DNA from: Pelobates cultripes
Taxonomy: Eukaryota > Chordata > Amphibia > Anura > Pelobatidae
Length of the DNA: 64,000 nt
Reading direction: 5' to 3'
NCBI GenBank assembly: GCA_933207985.1
Contig: OW240912.1
Location: forward strand, 228,974,861 to 229,038,860
The notes below the pieces were generated by a model. That model was not told the DNA's origin. It searched no databases and was given only the letters and a program-made list of their open reading frames with translations. This document shows positions 1 through 11,754 of the stretch, in pieces. How positions within the stretch are numbered: position 1 is the first letter of the stretch; each line of letters starts with the position of its first letter. The position numbers and the translations under genes are program-made.

Positions 1-21
1 NNNNNNNNNNNNNNNNNNNNN
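1..21. other. Assembly gap (Ns)
   Basis: Run of 21 unknown bases at the window edge. The upstream TYW1 exon, which should carry the first FMN-binding loop of the flavodoxin domain, was not found in the window and presumably lies 5' of or inside this gap. Confidence 0.99.
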
Positions 22-239
22 ATGCATCAAAATGTAGGTCTGGGTCTTGTGATTCTCACAATATAAAGCTCTTCGCTGTAGGATCTATAGTTTTGAAAAT
101 ACGACCGTTTGAAGATAGCAAACAACAAAATACTCTGACCTGTCAAGGCTGCAGCAGCAAGTGATGTCATAGACAGGGCCTTTTGAACACCTGCTAATGT
201 TTTTATAAATGTATGGTTTAATGTAACTGTGCAACAACG

Positions 240-745
240 TTGCAATTGAATGTGCTATATAAATGATAACAGTTACTCCGCCCACTCCAGTTGTAGACTA
301 CTGGTGGAGGCAAGAACACTTCACACAATTTCCCCAGAAATTGTAACTTTTCTAGTTCACTTTGTATTGGTAGTTTACACTACCCACTCCTTGCTTCACA
401 CTGATCTACTTGCTCCCGGCATAGGATTTTTCTACTTTGTGTATTGTTGCCTTGGCAACCACTTTTTCCCTGTACGACGCCCTGATCACGTGACGTTGTG
501 TGCAGCTTCCATTCACTTCCGGGTTCTAACGGGCAGACACACTCCTCCTCACTTCACCATTGGGTAAGTGTTTATTCACTTAGATTTGTATTTTATATAT
601 AAACACTTTCTTGTCATGTATTATATGATCTTGAAAAAGACCCGGCAGGGTCGAAACGTCGATTGATTTTTTTTTGTACATCACAGATGATTTATTAAAG
701 CACCAGTTTTCCTATTAACCAGAAGACCTGTGAGTGCATTTTGAT
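240..745 (+). repeat. Dispersed repeat ending in a hammerhead-like core
   Basis: A non-coding block with a CpG-containing centre (about 470-560), then a hammerhead-like core (630-658), a TTATTAAAG run near 690 and an ACCTGTG-type tail before a (TA)n tract. The same order (core, ATTAAA-like motif, CCTGTG-type tail) occurs at the 3' end of the Penelope-like element near 22876-23060. This may therefore be a related or non-autonomous retroelement end, which is inference. The 105-codon open frame at 250-567 has no recognisable domain and is treated as chance. Confidence 0.45.
630..658 (+). ncRNA. Hammerhead-like core, copy 1
   Basis: CTTGAAAAA is followed by a 5-bp stem (GACCC/GGGTC, loop GGCA) and then GAAACG. 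The layout resembles the CUGANGA, stem II, GAAA core of a hammerhead ribozyme, but the first box is degenerate and has extra A residues. I could not fold convincing stems I and III, so this is a relic or a look-alike. Confidence 0.35.
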
Positions 746-754
746 TTTTATTTT

Positions 755-756
<2 letters not shown>

Positions 757-797
<41 letters not shown>
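757..797. repeat. (TA)n microsatellite
   Basis: About 20 uninterrupted TA dinucleotides immediately after the repeat tail. The rest up to 1404 is AT-rich intron with short homopolymers. A fragment AGTGTCCCTTTAA near 1336 matches a MITE end. Confidence 0.95.
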
Positions 798-1404
798 TCT
801 CCCTTCCACCTGAAGTCAGTGGATAGTCAGTACATTGTTAAACACAGATCAGCACTCATCAGTCAAGCCATAAGACTTGCTTTTGCCACGGAAATCTCAA
901 ATTTGCAGTGATTTTACTATTGCGAGGGATTCTGGGTGAGCATATGCAAATTAGTTCAACAAAGGAGTTTTTTTTTTTTTTCATTATTTCATTTTAAACA
1001 TGGATTCCTTGGAGTATGTTTGCTGAATACAGCCGCTTTGAAACACAACTTAGGAAGAGGCTTTGAGTTGCATTAACAAGGAAACTGCTTTCCATGAGTG
1101 GTTCACTGACTTTAATATACATATAAAAAATTCACAAAAAAACACAATTCCACTTAAAATTCACCCATCTCCTCTTAACAAGAGAAGACCTCAATTCCTC
1201 GTCAAGAAGAAATATACCCCAAACCACTGGTAATATAGTAGTGTCTACAATGTCGGGAGGTGTTGCGAGAGAGCACAAAATAAAGAGGGGGGAAACAAAA
1301 ACCAACAACAAATATATATATTTATTTTGTGAAGTGTCCCTTTAAGTGTTTTTTTTAATGAATGTTATGGTGTATGGTTTATGCCTTATTTGTTTACATT
1401 TTAG

Positions 1405-1506
1405 GGTTTTGCACATCTTCTGGCAGAAGACATAACTGATTTGGGCTTACCAATAAATGTTATAAACTTAAAGGAATATGATCCGGATGACCACTTAGTA
1501 GAAGAG
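1405..1506 (+). CDS. tyw1: TYW1 exon (flavodoxin domain, part 1)
   Basis: TYW1 is a radical-SAM enzyme that condenses m1G37 of tRNA-Phe with a two-carbon unit from pyruvate to form 4-demethylwyosine (family knowledge). This 34-codon exon, phase 0 at both ends, is bounded by TTTAG and GTGAGA. It reads GFAHLLAEDITDLGLP and then NLKEYDPDDHLVEE, a strong match to the vertebrate TYW1 flavodoxin-like domain just after its first FMN loop. The preceding exon, expected to end in the loop SQTGTAK, was not seen in the window. Splicing to 2738 keeps the frame. Confidence 0.93.
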
Positions 1507-1731
1507 GTGAGAAATGTTCTTTTTTTGTTTGTCAGTATTAATACTTGCGGTACTTCTTAAAGTTGATAAATGAAAAACCTTTTATTCATGCATCATTTAA
1601 AAAGTCCTGCGAAGGCCCACCTGTTATTTTTGTTATAATTGTTCCATTGTGGCAGCACTAAGGCATTGTAATAGGGCAACACATTTGCTTTATATACAGT
1701 TTGGCTAGAAAGCATATCCTCACTCCGATTG

Positions 1732-1733
<2 letters not shown>

Positions 1734-1765
<32 letters not shown>
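1734..1765. repeat. (TA)n microsatellite in intron
   Basis: Short TA tract. The flanking sequence 1790-1850 (CCCTTAAAGGAACTCTCCC and following) is a decayed MITE end. The remaining intron to 2737 shows only A-rich runs (2460-2490, 2533-2552). Confidence 0.9.
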
Positions 1766-1769
<4 letters not shown>

Positions 1770-2737
1770 ATATGATTTTTATCTCCATCACTGTCCCTTA
1801 AAGGAACTCTCCCAGAGCAACTCATTGAAGTTGTTATGGGGACAGAAGTGTCTGGGCACCATATTACCTACTGCATTTAAACTATTTTGCATTGGTCTAA
1901 CCCTTAAGTTGGTCTTCTGGTGCCTGACACAGCTTTGCCTGACTTCCTTCTTTTCTGCAGTTGTAGTATGAGGAATTTATGCTGGGCGACTATTGGTAGT
2001 GTGAGTGTTAGCTGGCGGGATCAGCCTATTACTGGCATCCCGTTTATAAAAATAGCATGTACTATTTCCCTAGTATGACCAATCACATTGCCTGAAAGCG
2101 GCAGGTAAGTGGGGCAAAGAGTATGAAATCCATTGATACTGGCATGCACATTCCATTGGCAGTTGTTCCCTTTTTACATCTTTGCTTCACTTTTTAGAAT
2201 ACAACAGTTTGACAAACCTCCCCCTTTGTATTGGCATATCCCCATCAAAGGCAGCATGATGGTGTACTATGCTTTTGGTTGTATTGGTCCTGATTTTTAA
2301 TAATTCAGTTTTAATCCTTTACATGCTGTGCTGTGTACACTAGATTTGACCTGTAAATTGGCTTGTAACTCCTTCTTTGTTCTACACATGGCATATGTTA
2401 GTGTACAGCACTGCTGAAGAAATATAAATAATATAATGGGTATTTCAAATGGCTTTCCTTGTTTTGAAAAAAAAAAGAAAAAAAAAAGCTGTGTGCCATG
2501 TAGTGAGTACATAATATAGATTATTTTAGGGCAATAAAAAAAAAAAAAAAATTATCTTGGATACTTTACATCATACGGATGTTAGACGTTTTATAGAATG
2601 TAAAATGAGGCATTGTATGCTGTATAAATAAGAAACCACAACAGGTCCACTTTAGTATACTAAAATAACTTAAATGTGTGCATTTAAATATACATAGTAA
2701 CTGTACGTTTTTTGTTTCAATGTTTTGCTTTTTGTAG

Positions 2738-2932
2738 ACCACAAGTAGAAATATCTGTGTTTTCCTGGTTGCCACTTACACGGACGGACAGCCTCCTGAA
2801 GGTGCAGAATGGTTCTGCAAATGGCTGGAAGAAGCCTCTAATGACTTCCGTTTTGGAAAAACATTTCTTAAAGGCCTGAGATATGCTGTATTTGGATTGG
2901 GCAATTCAGTGTACAGCAGTCATTACAATGTG
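2738..2932 (+). CDS. tyw1: TYW1 exon (flavodoxin domain, part 2)
   Basis: 65 codons, phase 0 to 0, acceptor TTTGTAG and donor GTAACT. It contains the flavodoxin FMN-loop motifs VFLVATYTDGQPPEGAEWF and YAVFGLGNSVY, plus the TYW1-typical KWLEEASNDFRFGKTFLKG segment between them. The FMN domain reduces the iron-sulfur clusters of the radical-SAM half (family knowledge). No stops or indels are seen, consistent with a functional gene. Confidence 0.95.
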
Positions 2933-4219
2933 GTAACTTTATTTTTCCAAATAATCTTCCTGTGTGCTTGAATCACTTGCTTATTGCTCACATTTATGGA
3001 TTATGTGCAAATCTGAATACAAATACTTTTCTTTACCTAAACTAGGCTTCCATGCATTGTAAATGACGACTTGTAGATGTTAAAATGAAATCTACTTGTT
3101 CATATCCATGTATTATTTCCATTGTAAGCATCATCACATACTGATGGTTCAGTATACAACAAGAAAAACTGATTCAGATAATGTGAATTTTAGAATTTGT
3201 ATTTGCTTAACCTAAAGAAGTTAAACCATATCACAATGTGTACAAGGTAGGCTGTCTTGTATGTTTTGAAAGGAACAGTTTGTGATGTGTGACATTGTAG
3301 CTGCTCATGTACACAGCAGGGACACCTAGGGAACTACATGGTAGTAATCATATTATTATAAGATATACATAATCAAAAATCACAGTTTGGTGGGTAACTC
3401 TCTAAATCTGAGTTCAGCATGCTCTACTATGAAGTTTGAAACTATGCTAGTACCCATTAGCGGATATACAGTGTTTTGCCATTAAGGAGCAGACACACTA
3501 TAACATCTGCACATATCAGCTGCTTACATAGTACCAATAGCATCACTCTTGGCCTGCCTGGTATGCCTACACTACATAATATTATATTTTAATAAGCAAA
3601 TTGTCACTGTAATGTTTAAATAGAATGATTAGCAATTGCAACAGATTGGGGATTCCCCCTTCATAAATTGTAATTCTTAATTGTATTGCAACAAAATGTA
3701 TACTGGCTCTGCTAAGAGGTTTTCTCGCAAATCTACAGTAAGTGAAATTTCCAAAGTTTAAACATGCCTTTACCCACAAACACACTTAGTATTTAGTCAT
3801 ACCGCTCCCCCACCCCCCCAAAAAAATGCCTTTTTTTTTTCTTATTACAACTGAATTAATGTTTTGTTTTTTTTTTTGTTAATCTGGCTAAGCAGCCATG
3901 TTGGGTCAGATGCTATAGTTATTTGAGTATCTTACCAACTGCTGCTCAACCTTACTTTGCTGCTGCAGGTTCACATAGATGAATCACAGGAGCAGGCAAG
4001 TTGGGTTTAGCATCAGTTGATCACGTAACAGTAGAATCTGACTCAACATAGTTGCGCAGCTAAATAAAAAAAAAAAGATCTATTTAAGAATAAATAAATC
4101 AGTATTCATAATTAAAAAATAAAATAATTGTTTCGTTTAAAACTTTAAAAACATACAGTAAAAATGCCCTGTCAGTCCTTTAAGAGAGGGGACAAAAAGA
4201 AATTGAAAAAAAAAAGTGA
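2933..4219. other. Intron, unannotated AT-rich sequence
   Basis: No coding homology recognised. Homopolymer runs occur at 3820-3880 and 4063-4077. Nothing else can be supported. Confidence 0.7.
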
Positions 4220-4390
4220 CAGGGATGCACCGAAATTTCACTGCTGAAAATGGGCCTATCCTGTTTTGGACGAAAACGGGTCAAATAAGAAGACTATGGG
4301 ACAGAGGAGGGGGGAAAAGAACACTAGAGGGGGGAGAGAGGAACATTAAGCGGGGGGGGGCGGGGGGACGCAAAAGGGTGATAAAAAATA
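4220..4390 (+). mobile_element. hAT-like terminal fragment
   Basis: Begins CAGGGATGCACCGAAATTTC, a terminus I associate with vertebrate hAT elements, and then degenerates into G-rich sequence (4310-4380). No matching right end or 8-bp target duplication was found, so it is a truncated piece beside or under the LINE. Confidence 0.5.
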
Positions 4391-4394
4391 ACGG

Positions 4395-6694
4395 CAACTG
4401 ATAATGTAGATTTAGTCGCTGCTACTGAGACATGGTATAATGAGAAAAATGACTGGGACATAGCAACATCAGGGTACTCTTTACATAGAAAAGACAGGGA
4501 AGGCAAGAAAGCTGGAGGGGTGGTCCTGTATGTGAAGAATAGCATAAAATCTAGCCTAATAAAAGTTAGTGAGGCGAACATAGAGTCTGCTTGGGTTACG
4601 TTAGAATTTGGTAATCACACAGTAACTCGTGTAGGTGTAATTTATAGGCCACCAGAACAAATAGAAGAGTTAGATAATCTACTAGTTGAGGAAATAGTTA
4701 AAATGACAATGAAGGGGGAAGTTTAATCTTTCTGATGTGAACTGGAAAACCGAAAAAGGCCATACTAGATTTAATGTTAACAAATGGAGATTTGGTATAA
4801 AATATTACTGTAGGTGAAAGTTTAGTATCCAGTGATCAACAGTAAGTGTGGTTTAATATAAGAACAGTGACTGAGGCACACCACACAAAAAAAAGTTTTA
4901 GACTTTAGAAAAACAGACTTTTCTAAAATTTGAATTTGTTGTAGAGGAGTCATTATCAGACTGGAGCAATTTAAATGGAGTCCAAGAGAAATGGGATTAT
5001 TTAAAAGTTGCACTGCTGAAGGCAACAGAAAATTGCATTAGCAAAAAATTCAAAAACCATTGTGGTACTCTGCAGATGTGGCCAAAATAGCAAAAAAACA
5101 AAAGTTAGCATTTAGTAATTATAAAAAAAACAAAAAAAAACCCAGGGTGAGGAAGACAGAATGATCTATACGATTAGGCAGAAAGGGGTTAAGTAAGCTA
5201 TAAGAGCCTCCAAAACACACACCGAAGAGAAAATAGCACAGTCCGTAAAAAAAGGGGGATAAAACATTTTTTTTTTTTTTATACATAAATGAGAAAAGTA
5301 AAACAAGGATTAGTTAGATTAAAAACAATAAGGAATGTATGTAGAAGAGGATAAAGGTCTAGCTGACTTCCTCAATTAATATTTTTGTTCTATATTTACA
5401 GATGAAATGAAGGAAAGGGTCTCAGTTAGGAAAAAGTACAAATTAGTCATTTGGTACATGTGAGTTTAGAGAGGAAGAGGTTCTATTTCAACTGTCAAAA
5501 GTAAAGACAAGTCAATGGGACCTGATGGAATACACCCAAAGTTATTAAAGGAGCTTAGTGGTGTACTAGCAAAACCATTAACAGATTTATTTAACCAATC
5601 ATTGTTAACAGGAGTAGTCCCAGAAGATTGGAAGTTAGCTAATGTTGTGCCCATTCACAAAAAAAGGTAGTAGGGAGGAGTCGGGCAACTAGAGGCCAGT
5701 AAGCCTTACTTCAGTAGTAAAGTAATGGAAACTATGTTAAATGATAGGATTGTGGAACATCTAAAATCACATGGATTTCAAGATCAGAGACAACATGGGT
5801 TTACTTCTGGGAGATCATGCCAAAATAATCTTATAGATTTTTTTTGATTGGGTAACTAAAATAATAGATCAGTGTGGTGCAGTAGACATTGCTTACCTAG
5901 ATTTCAGTAAGGCTTTTGACACTGTTGCACATAGAAGGCTTATCAATAAACTGCAATCTTTAAGTTTGGATTCAAATATTGTTGAATGGGTAAGGCAGTG
6001 GCTGAGTGACAGGCAACTGAGGGTTGTAGTTAATGGAATATATTCGAAGCTTGGACTTGTCACCAGTGGGGTACCTCAGGGATCTGTACTTGGACCCATT
6101 CTCTTTAATATTTTTATTAGTGATATTGCATAAGGTCTTGATGGTAAGGTATGTCTTTTTGCTGATGATACTAAGATATGTAACAGGGTTGATGTTCCAG
6201 GAGGGATAAACCAAATGGCAAATGATTTAGGTAAGCTAGAAAAATGGTCAGAGTTGTGGCAACTGACATTTAATGTGGATAAGTGCAAGATAACGCATCT
6301 TGGACGTAAAAACCCAAGGGAAGAGTACAGAATATTTGATAGAGTCCTAACCTCAACATATGAGGAAAGGGATTTAGGGGTGATTATTTCTGATGACTTA
6401 AGGTAGGCAGACAATGTAATAGAGCAGCAGGAAATGCTAGCAGAATGCTTGGTTGTATAGGGAGAGGTATTAGCAGTAGAAAGAGGGAAGTACTCATGCC
6501 GTTGTACAGAACACTGGTGAGACCTCACTTGGAGTATTGTACGCAGTACTGTAGACCGTATCTCCAGAAGGGGGATAGGCATAAGGCTATCCTAACTATA
6601 AGATAAGGCCAAGGACTAATGAAAGTATTTTTAGAAAATTGGGCAGACTAGATAGGCCGAATGGTTCTTATCTGCTATCAAATTTTATGTTTCT
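4395..6694 (+). mobile_element. Decayed CR1/L2-type LINE
   Basis: Remnant of a non-LTR retrotransposon ORF2. An APE-like endonuclease segment is readable at 4400-4725 (VAATETWYN, GGVVLYVKN, VGVIYRPPEQ). A reverse transcriptase is readable at 5490-6410, with motif [16 protein letters not shown], motif [17 protein letters not shown], a FADDTKIC motif C and the CR1-like ERDLGVIISDDLR. Frames shift several times and stops interrupt it (for example TAA after SDIA near 6133). The 3' end ATGGTTCTTATCTGC...ATGTTTCT resembles CR1-clade tails. It is dead, in sense orientation within the TYW1 intron. Confidence 0.85.
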
Positions 6695-6715
6695 CAGTTC
6701 TCTGCCTTTTAGCAG

Positions 6716-7140
6716 TTAAAGGGTTACGCTAAGCACCATTACCACTTCTCTGTTTTGTTGTGACCATGGTGGTCAGAATTTATGTGTAGCATTTCAATAT
6801 GAAACGCTGCAGATGTGGTGTTTACCCTATTTGTTGCCGAGGTGCATCTCCACCTCAGTGTCATTTGGGCATCATTAGCCTGCCCGGAACAAGTTTTTCA
6901 GGCTGACTAAATTCAATTCTGTGCATATGTCTTTGCGCAGATTGCATTCATTGGTTGAGAACAGCCAGCTGCTCTTAACCAATGAATGATTGGTGGAGTT
7001 GAAATCTGGCTTCTGAAGCTCTGTACGTTAAAGCTGGAAAGGGAGGGTCATCTCTACGTTGCAAGTCCCGGTAAGAGGGCAAAATGTTGCAAAACTGTAT
7101 TCCAAATTACCTGAAATGGGGGTATGGTAGTCCTAGTATC
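6716..7140. repeat. MITE-like repeat, decayed
   Basis: Left end TTAAAGGGTTACGCTAAGCA is typical of the TTAA-flanked MITEs in this window. Internal sequence carries short inverted segments (CATTCATTGGTTGAGA against TTAACCAATGAATG). The right terminus is not recognisable. Confidence 0.5.
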
Positions 7141-7249
7141 AGGACTTAATTTTTTTATTTTCAATCATATTCTTTAGCATAGTGTATTTAGAATTCTTTG
7201 TTACTCTCTCTCTTAAATGAAATGTAATCACATATATAAGCTTCCTGCT

Positions 7250-7500
7250 GGCTCTGGCAGAGAGAAGACATTTTAAATTAAACACACTGTGCACTAAAGT
7301 AAGTTTAAAAGAAATTAAAAAAATAGATCTATTTTACAGGGAGTGTGTAGGGAAGCTTTGTCACAGGCAGGGAAAGTGTGGCTAGGCATTCATAAAAATA
7401 ATTTAACTCTTAAATGGCAGAGAATTGTTCAGGGGCATCATCTATATACTAAAACCGCTTCATTGAATTTTAAGTTGTTATGGTGCTTATAGCATCCTTA
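7250..7500 (+). repeat. MITE family A, 3' half
   Basis: Matches the right half of the full copy at 36104-36641: GGGAGTGTGTAGGGAAG, then CTTAAATGGCAGAGAATTG, AAAACCGCTTCATTGAA and a degenerate terminus. The left half is missing. Confidence 0.65.
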
Positions 7501-7831
7501 GACATATGCGTTCTGTGAATGCAATCTATAAATGCTACTTAATTCTCTTATTTACTTTATTTACATTTTTATTTTTCAAAATTGTGCATACATGTCAGTT
7601 GATCAGGACACACTGTTTATTAAATAAACCATATTGACATTATAGTGAGCTTTATTCCATTAACCCATAGAAATAGTGTTTGACATCTTAGTTGAATTCC
7701 TACGTGTATACTATTAAGTGGTATTGGTTTCTTTTTTTTTCTTTCTTTTTTTAAAAAAAATCTGAGCTTTTGCATTGTGTGCCTGTAGAATGCCAATATA
7801 CAACTTCACCATTTTTTCTCTACACCTGTAG

Positions 7832-8122
7832 GTTGGCAAGAACATTGATAAGTGGCTGTGGATGCTGAGTGCCAACCGTATTATGACTCGCGCTGAGGGA
7901 GACTGCAATGTTATAAAAAGCAAGAATGGCAGCATTGAGGCGGATTTCAGCACCTGGAAGGCCACGTTTATGAGCAGGCTTCAAGCTCTGATGACGGGGG
8001 AGAAGAAAGCTTGCAGTGGGAAGTGCAAGAAGGGGAAGTGCAAATCTAAGCAAGAGTCCACTGCAGAAGATATAGCACAAGCAGGAGACCGAATGGAAGA
8101 TTCTGAGAGTGATCACACAGAG
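7832..8122 (+). CDS. tyw1: TYW1 exon (end of flavodoxin domain and linker)
   Basis: 97 codons from acceptor CTGTAG. It opens VGKNIDKWLWMLSANRIMTR, completing the flavodoxin fold, and passes through IEADFSTWKATFMSRLQAL. It then enters a Cys/Lys-rich linker (CSGKCKKGKCKSK) followed by acidic residues. Two in-phase donors are possible: GAG|GTTAGG at 8122 and AGG|GTAATT at 8128. The second adds two codons, and I cannot decide between them. Both join the next exon in frame. Confidence 0.93.
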
Positions 8123-8403
8123 GTTAGGGTAATTGGTTGTGTTTATTAAATATTTACTATTCCAAAATTTGCACATCTGTTAATCAAACTGAATGATTAT
8201 AGTTACCCAGCACACCAATATTTTATTATGTATTAAACTTTGTGAGAGCAACACTTGTGAAGGGGAAACATCAACCCAACAATAATTCCCTGCTTGAAGC
8301 TGTCAAGGAAACATTTTAGGTATGTGCATAATTTTTCTAGTTTTTTTTAAAATAAATGCTTTGTTTTCTCAGACCTAACTGAACAAGGCTAAATACAGTT
8401 TAG

Positions 8404-8565
8404 TAGTTGTTATTATTATCGCCATTTATATAGTGCCAACAAATTCCGTAGCACTTTACAATATTATGAGAGGGGGGATTTAACTATAAATGGGACAATT
8501 GCAAGAAAACTTACAGGAACAATAAGTTGAAGAGGACCCTGCTCAAATGAGCTTACAGTCTATAG
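8404..8565 (+). repeat. Dispersed frog-type repeat
   Basis: TTATTATTATCGCCATTTAT is followed by a CAACAAATTCCGTAGCACTTTACAATATTATG segment and ends GAGCTTACAGTCTATAGGG. I recognise this from memory as a high-copy anuran interspersed repeat of uncertain class (possibly a LINE or SINE tail). It is not coding. Confidence 0.6.
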
Positions 8566-9440
8566 GGTTCTCTACCTTTGTTACATATCAGGTGATTGGA
8601 AAATGTGCTTGTTTCATTTTTATTTTTTCTAAGTATGATATAGTAGTGTCAGGTGTTTTGCACATCTCAAATAATAAAAAATGTCTACATAGCTGCCAGA
8701 CAGAGTATAATCAATAGTAAAAAAAACTGATCTGTTGGCATTGCCCAGAGTAGATCTCCACAAGGGGCAGCAGGGCAACAGCACTGAGGGGTTCCTTTAA
8801 CTGCACTTCCCTTAATAAAGGGGATAACCCGACTACAGTAACCACTTATAGAACCATAACAGGAAACACTTGAAGTGTACTAAGGCACTTAGGATCAAGA
8901 TAACACACATTATCTTGATTCTATAAGCTATAGTATTCAAAATAATTTTATCTTGGGTTTTAGTCCAACCTTTGGCAGACATAGCTCATATAGCAATCAC
9001 CAAACGTATTCCCCAGGTACCATTGATCTCTCTGAGCCCAATTTACCCTTTTCTTGTTTGGCAGCCTGTGGCTACCCTGTCTGTACATATCGGTTAAAGC
9101 TTCTTCCCCGTGGGTATTTTTGTACTTATTTAAGTTGTTGTGGTTTAAGTCATCTGTAACTCATATTATTCGATAGAGGTTGCATTTTTTCACTGCCTAC
9201 ACTTTTTCTTATGTATCCTGTTAATGGTTCTATAATTGGCAGACAGAGTATTTAATGGCTAGTTTAAAGATCACAGTAAGAGTCCTGATGTCTTGCTTTC
9301 TGAGGTTTGAGAATCTATTAGACTAGTAGTTTTGTCAATTTTCTCAATTATGAGGTCACAAACTGATCAAATGCTTTGTGCGTCACAACAATGGTAACTA
9401 TAGTATTTTAGAATGCACACTAACAGCTTGGTCTTTTTAG
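8566..9440. other. Intron, nothing recognised
   Basis: AT-rich sequence without coding homology. The 68-codon frame at 8953-9159 has no domain and no splice context. Confidence 0.6.
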
Positions 9441-9560
9441 GAGGAGCTCTATGAAACAACTAGTGATTCGGAGTTAGAAGGGGAGACGGAAGCTGGATCC
9501 AGTGGTTTGATTGATGTTGAAGATTTAGGGAAGGCTATGAATAACATGAAAAAAGTAAAG
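9441..9560 (+). CDS. tyw1: TYW1 exon (acidic linker)
   Basis: 40 codons, phase 0 to 0, acceptor TTTTTAG and donor GTATTG. It encodes a Glu/Ser-rich linker (SDSELEGETEAGSSG) followed by the conserved LIDVEDLGKAMNNMKKVK. The last block matches the short conserved helix between the flavodoxin and radical-SAM halves of vertebrate TYW1. The acidic part is expected to be disordered. It is followed by an 18.6-kb intron. Confidence 0.92.
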
Positions 9561-9729
9561 GTATTGAATCACTTTTTATTTTTATTGGCTTTTAGTGCAG
9601 CTCCACTTCCCCCTCTTATGATTAGTACATTCACGATTTTCATTGTGAACTAGCTATCATCAAAATCTGTCATATTTTCTTAAGCTATAGGTAAAATAAG
9701 GGTCTTATTTTATAAAGAGGTACCGGTAT

Positions 9730-10640
9730 AGATGTCCACACCCCAACCCCCCTCCCCCTTTTTTTTTTCCCCTCTCTCTCTCTCCCCCTTGCTTCTTTCG
9801 CTCTACCTTTCCCCCTCCTCCCCCCATCCCACTAGGGCCGGGCGGGCGCGGGCAGGGCTCCCATACCCAACAACAACATTGGTGGCCCCCCTACTCGTTT
9901 CGACAACATACATAGCACCCGGCTACACCAGAGCGCAGCGCGCCCAGATGAGGGAACCCCCCAAACCCAACTCACAGACCGGCACACGTGAAAACCTTAC
10001 CAACTGGGCCGAGAAACCCACCACCACACCCTCTGAGACGAGGGCCGGACCACACCGGGCGCCTGCACCCTCGCCTTCGCTGAGAGAACACCCCCCTGGA
10101 CACACCCACCCACATCTACTGGGGAACCACGCCCAGCGACTGACACACTCAGGCCCCAACCAATGAAGGACACCCCATGACCCATGCAACCCCCCCTCCC
10201 AACGAACCGCCCCAACACAGAACCAATTGGTAACGTCAAAACAACGCCCACGACCATAAACAGAACCACACGAGACACTCCCCAACAATCCAATACTCCT
10301 CACACCCGCCCCCCTCCCTACCTACCCCCTCCCTCATGCCCCCACGACCCTCCACATGGCCAGGCACTTCCAGCATGTGAGGGCCTCCCGGCCATAAAAG
10401 ACACCAACTCATAGGGGACACAAATCCAACACGCAGACTGGATCCTAGGCAACAACGAGTGCCCCACGCACTGGAACAAACGAAAATTGTTACATGCAAA
10501 ACCAAAAATGCATCAAATAATGAGAAATGTAAGAAAATGCAAATGTGAATGTACCTACTGCCCTTCCCTCTCTCTTCTGTACCCCACCGACAATCATAAA
10601 ACATATGCAAAATGTATAAAGAATTTATAAAAAAAAAAAA
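9730..10640 (+). mobile_element. Probable L1-like 3' end with poly(A)
   Basis: About 700 bases of strongly C-rich, G-poor sequence (9740-10440) pass into AT-richer sequence ending GTATAAAGAATTTAT and a 12-base poly(A). This resembles the 3' UTR of amphibian L1-like retrotransposons. The open frames here (for example 144 codons at 9732 and 143 on the other strand) are composition artefacts without motifs. No clear target duplication was found. A different retroelement is possible. Confidence 0.5.
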
Positions 10641-11269
10641 CATGAATCTTCTCTGGGGAGATGTCAAACGTGCGGTTCATGCAGATGAATTCTCATGACC
10701 GGGAGACATTTTGCCAAGACGAATGTGCAGCTATGCCACATGCAGGAATTAGGGGCCTCATAGACAACTATTACAAAAGACTCCATACTGTCATTGATGC
10801 TAAAGGGGGAAATACTGTATTAAGAATGATGGGTATGCAGACTTTTGAAGAGGGGTAATTTCATTTTTTTTTCTTTGCCAAGTTGAATATGAATCCCATA
10901 AGAAATAATAGAAATGTGTTTTTCATGCTCACTATGTGACTGTGACAGATTGACTCAATGTCAATGTTTTCTTTAAAATTGGTACATATACTACCAATTC
11001 TCCAAGGGTAAACTTTTGAGCACAACTGTACCTCAGACCATTGTCCACAGATGTCCGATAAGTAGGTTGCAAGCATGGAGAGAGACCTTCAGTGAGGAGC
11101 TTCTGATAGGCTATTTTCCTGCTAAAAGACAAAGACTTTTTCTGGGGAAAGAGAGCTTAGCAAGATATACTTATCACTTATGTTTTTTACCCTCTGACGT
11201 ACACTATCTTAACATGTTCATTATAAAAAGAAAATGTGCTGTTCTATGAATCAAGTTAGCATCATTGTT

Positions 11270-11690
11270 GATAAGCCTTTTGTGTGCAGTTGTGGCACCT
11301 CAACCATGCTTGTAAACCTCTTGCACAGAATAAATCTAGAATAAAAAAAAAGAAAAGAAATCCGAGCACAGCATCTGAGCGCCGGCCCTGCTATGTGCCT
11401 TCGTGGGCTGGTGGGGAGATCAAAGATCTCCCTCACCAGCCCACAGGCACTGACAGGCAGCCGCCGGCGAGGGAGGGAGAAGAGAGAGGATCCGGGAAGC
11501 TCTAGCTTAAAGCTCTGCCGGGTTCCGCTCACGAGGTCGGAGCGTTGCCATGGCAATGCTCTGATTTTGTGAGAGGGAACTCTAGCTCTGCACGCTAGAG
11601 TTCACTCTCACAACTAAGCCCACCAGGGATGGCAGCATGGACCTTCCTCCCAGGCAAAAGGTAAGAAGGGAGGGGGGGATACAGTGCCTT
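11270..11690. repeat. GC-rich repeat with GTTGCCATGGCAA core
   Basis: GC-rich block with internal inverted repeats, GAGATCAAAGATCTC and GGAGCGTTGCCATGGCAATGCTC. The latter also occurs in the TA-flanked element at 53302-54624 (GAGCGTTGCCACGG...CCGTGGCAATGCTC), so the two loci share a repeat family. It is followed by CA-rich sequence, as in that element. Confidence 0.55.
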
Positions 11691-11754
11691 TCAAATTAAA
11701 ATAAAAAAAATATATATTAACATCTATTACACACACGCCCTCTAACCATATTTA

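Noticed and set aside
250..567. 105-codon ORF
   Set aside because: No recognisable domain, lies inside a dispersed repeat, no splice link to TYW1.
9732..10667. ORFs of 126-144 codons in a GC-rich island, possible CpG-island promoter
   Set aside because: Strong C bias, no motif, poly(A) with AATTTAT-type 3' end downstream; better explained as a retroelement tail.
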